From DATAFF01 sp036257595 (GTDB lineage Bacteria; Pseudomonadota; Alphaproteobacteria; Rhizobiales; Aestuariivirgaceae): a DNA stretch of 12,570 nucleotides. Each line of letters begins with the position of its first letter. The first letter of the stretch is position 1. The notes under the pieces were generated by a model. It had not been told where the DNA came from. It made no database searches and saw nothing but the letters and a program-made list of their open reading frames with translations. The translations under genes and the position numbers were made by a program. Location: positions 1-12,570 of the forward strand of contig DATAFF010000016.1 in assembly GCA_036257595.1 (NCBI GenBank), in the 5' to 3' direction. Shown here one piece after another: positions 5,960-12,570 of the stretch.

Positions 5960-8688
5960 CGACGCTCCGCCATATCGCGCGGGCGGTCGCGCCGGCCGGC
6001 GATCACGATGGACAGGCGCATTATATCGACCAGCTGATCGAGCTCCTGTGGGGCGAGTTCATGGCGGTGGTTTCCGGGCGCGTGCCCAAGCTCCGGCGGA
6101 TGCTGGAAGGCAGCCTGTCATTGAGCGCGCTCGACTCCGATGACCGGGTCGCGTTCCTGCAGGCCACCGGCATCTGGTTCCAGCTGCTCACCATTGCCGA
6201 GGAGAATGCGGCAATGCGCAGCCGGCGGCGGCTCGAGCAAGATGGCGGCCCGGACGCGGTGGTCGGCTCGTTCTGCAATGTCATTGGCGAGATCGCAGCG
6301 GCCGGCGTGTCGCCGCGCGACATCGGGCTCATGCTGACAAGCGCCGATGTACGCTCGACGCTGACCGCGCACCCGACCGAGGCCAAGCGCGTCACCGTGC
6401 TCGAGCTGCATCGGCGAATCTATCGCAAGCTGATCGAACTCGAGCACGCCCGATGGACGCCACGCGAGCGCGACAGGCTGATTGCCGAGGTCCGAGCCGA
6501 AATCGATGTGCTGTGGATGACCGGCGAGCTTCGGCTGGAGCGGCCCACCGTCGACAACGAGATCGCCTGGGGCCTGCATTTCTTCCGCGAGGTCCTGTTC
6601 GACGTGATGCCACAGGTTTTGGAGCGCCTCGAATATGCGCTGATGCGGCATTATCCAGAGACACCGGTCGATGTCCCGGCATTCTTCCGCTTCTCGTCGT
6701 GGATCGGCGGCGACCGCGATGGCAATCCCGGCGTCACGGCGGCGATCACTGCTCGCGCCATCGAGGAAGGTCGGCGGGCCGCCATCGAGCGGTTCCGGCA
6801 GCGCCTGTCATTCATGGTCAGGACGCTCTCCATCAGCGCGAATCTCGTTGCGCCGCCCGAAGAATTCGCCATCAGGCTCGAGGAGCTCAAGCGCGAGAGC
6901 GGTGCCGCCGAGGCAATCGGCGAGCGCAATGCCGGCGAGGTGTTCCGGCAATATTTCGCCAGCATGGAGATGCGGCTTGCGGCGTCGCTCAAGCTGGCAG
7001 TCGGGACCCATGGCGCCAAGCCCTATCGCGAGGGCAAGGAATTCGTCCGCGACCTCATGATCGCCGAGGCGGCGCTGATGCAGATGGGAGCCGACAGCGC
7101 GTCCCGGCTGATGGTCAGGCCGCTCAGGCGCGAAGCGGAAGTTTTCGCCTTCCATACGGTCAGTCTCGACGTCCGGCAGAATTCGACGGTGATCAACCGG
7201 ACCGTGGCCGAGATCTGGTCGCGTGCCAGCGCACCCGAGGCGGAGAGCCCAAGCCCGGACACGCCGGCCTTCGCCAGGCGGCTCAGGGACGAGCTGCGCC
7301 GGCCGGCAGGCCGCCGCCCGCCGGTCGAGGACCTCTCGGAGGAAGCGCTCGAAACAATCGCGCTGTTCGAGCTCCTGCGCGACAAGCTCGGCGGGCCGGA
7401 GCGCCAGGCGATCGGTGCCTTCATCCTGTCGATGACCCGCTCGGCAGACGATCTCCTGGCGGTTTACTGCCTCGCCCGGTTCGCGGGGCTCAACACCGAC
7501 AGCCTGCGCATCGTGCCGCTGTTCGAGACCATCGAGGATCTGCGGCGGGCGCCGGAGATCATCCGTGAGCTGATGAAAATTCCTGCGGTCAGGCAAAATG
7601 TCGAGCGCCATGGCGGGATCCAGGAGATCATGCTCGGCTATTCCGACTCGAACAAGGATGGCGGGTTTTTCTGCTCGACCTTCGGGCTCATCAAGGCGCA
7701 GCGCGATATCGTTGCAGCTGCCCGCGAGGCCGGCGTTGCGGTGAGCTTCTTCCATGGGCGTGGCGGGTCGGTGAGCCGCGGGGGGGCGCCGACCGGACGG
7801 GCGATCGCCGCCCAGCCGGCAAGCACGGTCGCGGGGCGGCTGCGGGTCACCGAGCAGGGCGAGGTGGTGACGAGCAAGTTCGCCAATCGCGGCACGGCGC
7901 TTTACAATATGGAGCTGCTCTCGGCGAGCGTCATCGCGCACACGCTCAAGTCGGAGATCGAGCCGGAGCTCAAGGTCAATCCCGATTTCGACAATGCGCT
8001 CGAGGAGCTGTCGCAATCATCGCGGCGAAAATACCGGCAGTTGGTCGAGCAGCCGGGGATGGCAATCTATCTGCAGCAGGCATCGCCGATCGAGGAGCTG
8101 TCGCTGCTCAATATCGGATCGCGTCCGACGCGTCGCTTCGGGGCGAAGGGAATCGACGATCTGAGAGCGATTCCCTGGGTGTTCGCCTGGAGCCAGAACC
8201 GGCATCTGATCACCGGATGGTATGGCATCGGCACGGCGCTGTCCGGCTACGCGGCTCAGCATGGCGCGGCCGGGCAGCGGCAGCTCGGACAGATCTACGA
8301 GCGCTCGCGGGTGTTCCGGCTGATCGTCGACGAGGTGGAAAAGACGCTGGCGCTCACCGACATGGCGATCGCCCAATCCTATGCGGCACTGGTCGCCGAC
8401 CGGGCCCAGAGCCAATTCATCCTCGACCTCGTCAAGGGTGAATATGAGCTGACCTGCTCGGAGGTCCTGCGGCTGACCGGCGAGACGGCGCTTGCCGAGC
8501 GCTTCCCGTCGTTCCGCCGGCGGCTCGACCAGGTCAGCCCCCTGCTCGAGCGCACCCATGCGCTGCAGGTCGAGCTCCTGGCCCAGTTCCGCGCCGAGAA
8601 GGCCGAGGGCAGGACCAGGACTCGTTCGCTCGTGCCGCTGCTGCTCTCGATGAACTGCATCTCGGCAGGACTCGGCTGGACCGGGTGA
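5956..8688 (+). CDS. ppc: Phosphoenolpyruvate carboxylase, serine-cycle type
   Basis: Makes oxaloacetate and phosphate from PEP and bicarbonate in the cytoplasm, supplying the C4 unit that MtkAB and MclA split. The GTG at 5956 overlaps the mtkB stop as GTGA and has GAGG at 5944-5947, 8 nt upstream. It gives 910 residues, normal for bacterial PEPC. Catalytic elements are present: H139 in TLTAHPTEA, the PEP/Mg region FSSWIGGDRDGNPG, K567 in GYSDSNKDGG, H600, R602 and R608 in the loop FFHGRGGSVSRGG. By residue spacing these match E. coli H138, K546, H579 and R587. Two oddities appear: the second glycine-rich motif reads SRGG instead of GRGG (S607), and the C-terminus reads GLGWTG where E. coli has RNTG. 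Two residues that bind the inhibitor aspartate in E. coli (K773, N881) align with L800 and W908. The C-terminal tail resembles that of methylotroph PEPCs as I recall them. The gene ends the mtkA-mtkB-ppc operon. Confidence 0.96.
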   Translation: MTTLRHIARAVAPAGDHDGQAHYIDQLIELLWGEFMAVVSGRVPKLRRMLEGSLSLSALDSDDRVAFLQATGIWFQLLTIAEENAAMRSRRRLEQDGGPDAVVGSFCNVIGEIAAAGVSPRDIGLMLTSADVRSTLTAHPTEAKRVTVLELHRRIYRKLIELEHARWTPRERDRLIAEVRAEIDVLWMTGELRLERPTVDNEIAWGLHFFREVLFDVMPQVLERLEYALMRHYPETPVDVPAFFRFSSWIGGDRDGNPGVTAAITARAIEEGRRAAIERFRQRLSFMVRTLSISANLVAPPEEFAIRLEELKRESGAAEAIGERNAGEVFRQYFASMEMRLAASLKLAVGTHGAKPYREGKEFVRDLMIAEAALMQMGADSASRLMVRPLRREAEVFAFHTVSLDVRQNSTVINRTVAEIWSRASAPEAESPSPDTPAFARRLRDELRRPAGRRPPVEDLSEEALETIALFELLRDKLGGPERQAIGAFILSMTRSADDLLAVYCLARFAGLNTDSLRIVPLFETIEDLRRAPEIIRELMKIPAVRQNVERHGGIQEIMLGYSDSNKDGGFFCSTFGLIKAQRDIVAAAREAGVAVSFFHGRGGSVSRGGAPTGRAIAAQPASTVAGRLRVTEQGEVVTSKFANRGTALYNMELLSASVIAHTLKSEIEPELKVNPDFDNALEELSQSSRRKYRQLVEQPGMAIYLQQASPIEELSLLNIGSRPTRRFGAKGIDDLRAIPWVFAWSQNRHLITGWYGIGTALSGYAAQHGAAGQRQLGQIYERSRVFRLIVDEVEKTLALTDMAIAQSYAALVADRAQSQFILDLVKGEYELTCSEVLRLTGETALAERFPSFRRRLDQVSPLLERTHALQVELLAQFRAEKAEGRTRTRSLVPLLLSMNCISAGLGWTG

Positions 8689-8701
8689 AACGCGCGCCCA
8701 C

Positions 8702-9394
8702 CTACCCCCAGAGCGCCCGCAAGCCGAAATAGGCGGTGTCCTTGACGCGGCGGGCCGCTTCCTGGAGGCGCGAATTGCGCGGGTCGGTGCAATAGGTCAT
8801 CGACAGGACGATCCGCCGCTCACCCTCGGCAAGCGTGGTCACGCGGTGCAGGACCTTGGCGCCTTCGAAGACGACAAGCGTGTTGGGCGGCGTCGGGATC
8901 ATCTGCTCCTCCCCGCCGCGGCGCACCAGCAGCCGCGCCGAGGACAAGCCGCCCTCGCCATGGCCCTGATTGGTGAGCGGCAGGAGCACGGTGAAATGCC
9001 GACCTTTGTAGAAATTGTGGTCATAGTGCCAGCCGATATGATCACCCGGCTTGACGTAGAACAGCACCGAGCAGGAGCTCTTGTCGGTCAAGGGGGTCGT
9101 CTCGACGGCGAGCCCGACAATCCGCCCGATGACATTCCGCATCGCCGCCGACTGGTAGAGCGCGACGGCGGCCGGGGCATCAGTCCGCAAGGTCTCGTAG
9201 GCGACGGTGCCACCCTGCTTGTGGAGCGGCAGATAGCTGCGTTCGGTGTCACCGAGCGCCTCGATCTCGGCAACTATCCGGTCGCGGAGGCTGGCAGGAA
9301 GAAAATCGGCGATGGTGGCGAGCCGTTCGGCGAAGCCCGGAACGGCTCTCGGGGTGAGGTCAGATGTGGCGAAATCGTCCATGGTGCCGGCCAT
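8702..9394 (-). CDS. Fe(II)/2-oxoglutarate-dependent dioxygenase, substrate unknown
   Basis: A probable hydroxylase of the double-stranded beta-helix 2OG-Fe(II) oxygenase superfamily, 230 residues from the ATG at 9394. A second in-frame ATG at 9382 (residue 5) is equally possible; neither has a clear ribosome site. The iron-binding facial triad is visible as H123 and D125 in GDHIGWHYDHNFYKG and H183 in EGAKVLHRVTTL. R193 or R194 (GERRIVLSMTY) fits the arginine that binds the 2OG carboxylate. A hydrophobic strand TVLLPLTNQG and an acidic/glycine loop lie between, and the first 110 residues are a less conserved helical region. The fold pattern recalls small free-substrate oxygenases such as the HalD/BesD-related group. 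The intact HxD argues for hydroxylation rather than halogenation. It ends 13 nt from the ppc stop (convergent) and diverges from the TAXI transporter gene with a 73-nt gap. Any link to either neighbour is unproven. Confidence 0.88.
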   Translation of the reverse strand: MAGTMDDFATSDLTPRAVPGFAERLATIADFLPASLRDRIVAEIEALGDTERSYLPLHKQGGTVAYETLRTDAPAAVALYQSAAMRNVIGRIVGLAVETTPLTDKSSCSVLFYVKPGDHIGWHYDHNFYKGRHFTVLLPLTNQGHGEGGLSSARLLVRRGGEEQMIPTPPNTLVVFEGAKVLHRVTTLAEGERRIVLSMTYCTDPRNSRLQEAARRVKDTAYFGLRALWG

Positions 9395-9467
9395 AAAGGA
9401 GTTATGTGACAGCCGTGTAAGCGATCGGTAAGGTGCCAGAAAACGCCATCAGCAGGGAGGCACCCCC
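9395..9467. promoter_or_regulatory. Short divergent intergenic region, dioxygenase / TAXI transporter
   Basis: The 73 nt between two divergent start codons must hold at least the transporter leader and possibly both promoters. It contains a CGATCG palindrome at 9422-9427 and the transporter's ribosome site. No convincing -35/-10 pair was found. Confidence 0.35.
9454..9460 (+). promoter_or_regulatory. Strong ribosome binding site of the TAXI solute-binding protein
   Basis: AGGGAGG lies 7 nt before the ATG at 9468 and fixes this start. The surrounding 12-mer GCAGGGAGGCAC (9452-9463) is identical to that in front of mtkA (3811-3822). Confidence 0.75.
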
Positions 9468-10451
9468 ATGTCGCATAAAGGATTGTCCCGCCGCACTGTC
9501 CTCAATCTCTCGGCCGGGCTCATCGCCGGCGCCGTCGCCGGTCCGCGGCCGGCGCGCGCCAAGACGCGCATCACCGTCGTCACCGGCGGCACCGGCGGGG
9601 TGTTCTACCCCTATGGCGGCGGCATAGCCAAGATTCTGTCCGAGAAGGTTCCCGACATGCAGGCGACCGCTCAGGTCACCGGCGGCTCGGTCGACAATGT
9701 CAAGCTGCTGGCGGCGGGCGAGGCAGAGCTCGGCTTCGCAACCCTCGATTCGGCCTGGGAGGGACTGAACGGCTTGGGCGCCTATGCCAATGACGGCAAG
9801 CAGGATATCCGGACCGTCGCTCTGCTCTATGACAGCTTCTTCCATGTCTGCGCCGCGGCCGACGCGCAAATTGGCAAGGTCGCCGACTTCAAGGGCAAGC
9901 GCGTGTCGGTCGGGTCGGCCGGGTCCTCGACCGAGTCGATCGCCGATCGCGTCCTGAAGGCGGCCGGGCTCGATCCCCAGGCTGATGTCCAGCGCGACAA
10001 TCTCGGGATCGCCGAGTCGGCTGGGGCGCTCAAGGACGGAAAGATCGTGGGCTTCTTCTGGATCGGCGGCGTGCCGACGGCAGCGGTGAAAGACCTGGCG
10101 GCATCGGGCCAGCCGAAGCTGGTGTTCGTTCCGACCAGCGGTGAATTGCAGGCGATCGACAAGGAGTTCCCCGGCCTCTATCGACCATTCACGTTGAAGC
10201 CAAACGCCTATGCCGGGCAGGAACAGGAGGTGGCGGGGCTCGGCGTCGCCAATGTGCTGCTGGTCGCGGCGAACGCTCCGGATGAGCTGGTCAAGAGCAT
10301 CCTCGAGGGGATCTTCGGCAACCTCGACGCCGTGAAGGCAATCCATCCGGAGGCCCGCAAACTATCGCTCGATGGCGCGGCAGCAAAGACGGCAGTGCCG
10401 CTCCATCCGGCAGCGGCGGCGTTCTATCAGTCGAAGGGCGTGCAGCTCTGA
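9468..10451 (+). CDS. TAXI-family TRAP transporter solute-binding protein, Tat-type signal
   Basis: Periplasmic substrate-capture protein of a TRAP transporter, TAXI type, 327 residues. The N-terminus has a twin-arginine-like motif SRRTVLNL (residues 7-14), a hydrophobic stretch, and a likely signal peptidase site after PARA (residue 31). The mature protein starts with the TAXI hallmark ITVVTGGTGGVFYPYGGGIA, followed by VTGGSVDNVKLLAAGEAELGFA, the expected ligand-contact segment. Further typical segments are DFKGKRVSVGSAGSSTE and the closing VPLHPAAAAFYQSKG. It is 5 nt upstream of the matching permease. TAXI ligands are poorly known (glutamate, 2-oxoglutarate and other small organic acids are discussed for relatives), so the substrate stays open. 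Its neighbourhood with serine-cycle genes makes a C2-C5 organic acid a reasonable guess, no more. Confidence 0.93.
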   Translation: MSHKGLSRRTVLNLSAGLIAGAVAGPRPARAKTRITVVTGGTGGVFYPYGGGIAKILSEKVPDMQATAQVTGGSVDNVKLLAAGEAELGFATLDSAWEGLNGLGAYANDGKQDIRTVALLYDSFFHVCAAADAQIGKVADFKGKRVSVGSAGSSTESIADRVLKAAGLDPQADVQRDNLGIAESAGALKDGKIVGFFWIGGVPTAAVKDLAASGQPKLVFVPTSGELQAIDKEFPGLYRPFTLKPNAYAGQEQEVAGLGVANVLLVAANAPDELVKSILEGIFGNLDAVKAIHPEARKLSLDGAAAKTAVPLHPAAAAFYQSKGVQL

Positions 10452-10456
10452 GCACG

Positions 10457-12559
10457 GTGGCGAGTACGTCCGACGAGCCGAAGCGGCTCACACCGGACGA
10501 GCTCGAACGGCTGTCGATCGATAGCGAGGGTGGCCCAGCCGACCGGCCTCAGGGCTGGCTCGGCTGGCTGGCCGGTGGACTTGCCTTCGCGCTGTCGGCC
10601 TATGCGCTGTTCTGGACGCAGTTCTCGGTCAATACCACGCTCTACCGGGCATCGTTCCTGGCATTGGCGTTGGTGCTGATCTTCCTGCTCTATCCCCTCG
10701 ATCGTACCTTCCCGGGCCATCCGCGGGCGACCCGGATCATCGACTGGACCTTCGCCGCCCTGGCAGTGATCGCAACGCTCTACCTGCCGCTCAACATCGA
10801 AGCCTACAAGATCCGCCCGACGCGCCCGACACCGGAGGAACTGGCGCTCGGCGGCGCGTTGATCCTTCTCATTCTCGAGGCGACTCGACGCACCGTCGGC
10901 TGGCATCTTCCGGCGATCGCCATCGCGTTTCTCGTCTATTGCTATTTCGGCCCATGGGTGCCCGAGCCGTTCGACCATCGCGGCTTCTCGGTCAATCGCA
11001 TCATCGGGCAGAGCTACCTGACGTTCGAGGGCATCTTCTCGACGCCGCTCGACGTGGCGGCAACCTTCATCATTCTGTTTACGATCTATGGCGCAGTGCT
11101 GGAGCGCGGCGGCGCCGGCCGGTTCTTCGTCGACTGGGCACTGGCGGTATTCAGCCGCAAGGCAGCACCAGGAGGACCTGGACGCGCCGTCAATGCCGCA
11201 GGCTTCCTGCTGGGCACGGTGTCGGGCTCGGGCGTCGCGACCACGGTCACCGTTGCTTCGCTCACCTGGCCATTGCTGCGGCGCGCCGGCTACAATCCGG
11301 AGACGGCGGGCGGCATGATCTCGGCGGCCGGTATCGGGGCGACTCTGTCGCCGCCGACGCTTGGCGCTGCCGCCTTCATCATCGCCGAATATCTCGACGT
11401 GCCATATCTCACCATCCTCATCTATGCCACCATCCCGACGCTGCTCTACTATCTGTCCTGTTGGTTGATGACCGAAGCCGATGCCCGCCGGCTCAAGATC
11501 CATCCCGAAGCACGCAGCGACGTCTCGGTGCTCGGGCTCACCCTATCCCAGGGCTACCATTTCATCTCGCTCGTCGCGATCGCCGTCATTCTGGCGCTCG
11601 GCTTCACCTCTTTCATGGCGGTGTTCTGGTCGCTCGCAATCGCTTTCGCGCTGTCGATGCTGAGGGCGGACAGCCGCCTGGTGACAGTGCCAGCCTTCGG
11701 CTTCGGGGTCGTGACGGGGATCGTTGCGCTGGTGATCGGTCGTGTTGATCCGGGGATGTTGCCGCTCGGGCTCCTCGATGGGCGGATCTCGGTGGCAGTG
11801 TTCTGGGGCATGGCGGGAGCAATAGCGTTCTCGGCGCTTCAGGCACTGGCAGCGCTTCGACGCGGACGCGACCCCTCCCCAGACGAAACGCGCATGGTCG
11901 AAGCGCTGAGCGACGGGGCACGAGCGACGCTCGGGGTGGTCGCCACATGCGCCTGCGCCGGGATTATCGTCTGCGTCGTGAATTTGACCGGGCTCGGGCT
12001 CACCATATCCGGCATCATTGTCGAGTTCGGTCAGGGACTGCGGCTTGCGGTGATCCTGCTCGCAGCGCTTGCCATGTGGGTGCTCGGGCTCGCGGTGCCG
12101 GTCACCGCCAGCTACATCATCGCGGCGGTGATGCTGGTCCCGGCGCTGGTCAAGGTGGGGATCCCAGAACCGGCCGCCCACATGTTCATGTTCTACTATG
12201 CGGTGCTTGCCGATGTGTCGCCCCCGACAGCGCTTGCCCCCTTTGCGGCAGCGGCCCTGACCGGTGGGCGGCCATTCGCAACGATGCGGCAGGCATGGAA
12301 GTACACCCTGCCGGCATTTCTGGTGCCAGTGATGTTCTGCCTCAGTCCGACCGGCTTGCGGCTCCTGATGATCACGCCGCAAGGCGCCGCTCCAACGACG
12401 CTCACCGATTTCGCGCTGATTGTGGCAACAAGCGTCGTCGCCGCAGCATCGCTGGCCGCCTTGGCGACGGCGCTGACCGGTTATGCCTGGCGGCCGCTAT
12501 CGGTCATCGAACGTACCGGCCTCGGTCTCGCCGGACTCGCCTTGCTGTTTGTGAGCTAG
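10457..12559 (+). CDS. TRAP transporter fused permease (4TM + 12TM, DctQM-like)
   Basis: Inner-membrane permease of the TAXI-TRAP system, 700 residues, with the small (DctQ-like) and large (DctM-like) subunits fused, as is usual for TAXI systems. A GTG start at 10457, 5 nt after the solute-binding protein stop and without a clear ribosome site, suggests translational coupling. About 35 charged cytoplasmic residues precede the first helix (LGWLAGGLAFALSAYALFW). A block of roughly four helices follows to about residue 170, then the DctM-like part. Its two pseudo-symmetric halves show as GTVSGSGVATT (253-263) with SPPT at 298-301, and a second half with PVTASYIIAAV and SPPT at 588-591. These repeats correspond to the ion/substrate-site hairpins of TRAP transporters. 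The stop is 11 nt before the window end, so the C-terminus is complete. The family usually works as a Na+-coupled symporter; coupling here is inferred. Confidence 0.94.
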   Translation: MASTSDEPKRLTPDELERLSIDSEGGPADRPQGWLGWLAGGLAFALSAYALFWTQFSVNTTLYRASFLALALVLIFLLYPLDRTFPGHPRATRIIDWTFAALAVIATLYLPLNIEAYKIRPTRPTPEELALGGALILLILEATRRTVGWHLPAIAIAFLVYCYFGPWVPEPFDHRGFSVNRIIGQSYLTFEGIFSTPLDVAATFIILFTIYGAVLERGGAGRFFVDWALAVFSRKAAPGGPGRAVNAAGFLLGTVSGSGVATTVTVASLTWPLLRRAGYNPETAGGMISAAGIGATLSPPTLGAAAFIIAEYLDVPYLTILIYATIPTLLYYLSCWLMTEADARRLKIHPEARSDVSVLGLTLSQGYHFISLVAIAVILALGFTSFMAVFWSLAIAFALSMLRADSRLVTVPAFGFGVVTGIVALVIGRVDPGMLPLGLLDGRISVAVFWGMAGAIAFSALQALAALRRGRDPSPDETRMVEALSDGARATLGVVATCACAGIIVCVVNLTGLGLTISGIIVEFGQGLRLAVILLAALAMWVLGLAVPVTASYIIAAVMLVPALVKVGIPEPAAHMFMFYYAVLADVSPPTALAPFAAAALTGGRPFATMRQAWKYTLPAFLVPVMFCLSPTGLRLLMITPQGAAPTTLTDFALIVATSVVAAASLAALATALTGYAWRPLSVIERTGLGLAGLALLFVS

Positions 12560-12570
12560 CCACTTGTGGC

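Noticed and set aside
6808..8016. 402-codon minus-strand open frame inside ppc
   Set aside because: Antisense to the most conserved part of PEP carboxylase, with an Arg/Pro-rich translation and no recognisable motifs; typical antisense shadow.
8689..8701. A bidirectional terminator between ppc and the dioxygenase
   Set aside because: Only 13 nt separate the stops and no GC-rich hairpin with a T-run is visible.
8702..9394. Fe(II)/2OG radical halogenase
   Set aside because: Those enzymes replace the facial-triad aspartate with Gly or Ala; here the motif is an intact H123-x-D125.
9396..9409. AAGGAG followed by ATG TGA on the plus strand, a possible start-stop regulatory element
   Set aside because: It overlaps the start of the divergent dioxygenase, the frame ends after one codon, and nothing else supports regulation. 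Chance is sufficient.

Overview
This GC-rich window is almost fully coding and looks like a chromosomal segment of an alphaproteobacterium, probably a Hyphomicrobiales-type methylotroph or facultative C1/C2 user. That placement rests on a block of serine-cycle enzymes whose sequences recall the Methylobacterium-type proteins, together with ABC and TAXI-TRAP uptake systems typical of that order. The species cannot be named from sequence alone.

Layout. (1) 1-1992, plus strand: two ABC permeases of the PotB/PotC (spermidine/putrescine) type; the first runs off the left edge, and the solute-binding protein and ATPase presumably lie upstream. (2) 1996-3659, minus strand: a LuxR/NarL-type response regulator followed 29 nt later by malyl-CoA lyase (mclA), probably one operon. 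mclA meets the permease genes tail to tail with only 3 nt between stops. (3) 3660-3828: a 169-nt divergent intergenic region with inverted-repeat elements, the likely control region of the locus. (4) 3829-8688, plus strand: mtkA, mtkB and ppc (malate thiokinase beta and alpha subunits, PEP carboxylase), with mtkB and ppc overlapping by 4 nt. (5) 8702-9394, minus strand: an Fe(II)/2-oxoglutarate dioxygenase convergent with ppc. (6) 9468-12559, plus strand: a TAXI-type solute-binding protein and a fused TRAP permease.

How the genes fit together. PEP carboxylase makes oxaloacetate from PEP and bicarbonate. After reduction by a malate dehydrogenase not encoded here, MtkAB activates malate to malyl-CoA and MclA cleaves it to acetyl-CoA and glyoxylate. 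This is the C4-cleaving, glyoxylate-regenerating half of the serine cycle. The other serine-cycle genes (glyA, sgaA, hprA, gck, eno) and C1-transfer genes are not in the window. The regulator between the two arms, with a degenerate receiver domain and repeated motifs beside its start, is the most interesting candidate for undescribed biology: a LuxR-family control switch where the well-known serine-cycle regulator (QscR of Methylobacterium) is LysR-type. The serine-cycle PEP carboxylase also seems to lack two of the four residues that bind aspartate in the E. coli enzyme.

No tRNA, rRNA, CRISPR array, insertion sequence or phage gene was seen, and there is no gene-free stretch longer than 170 nt.
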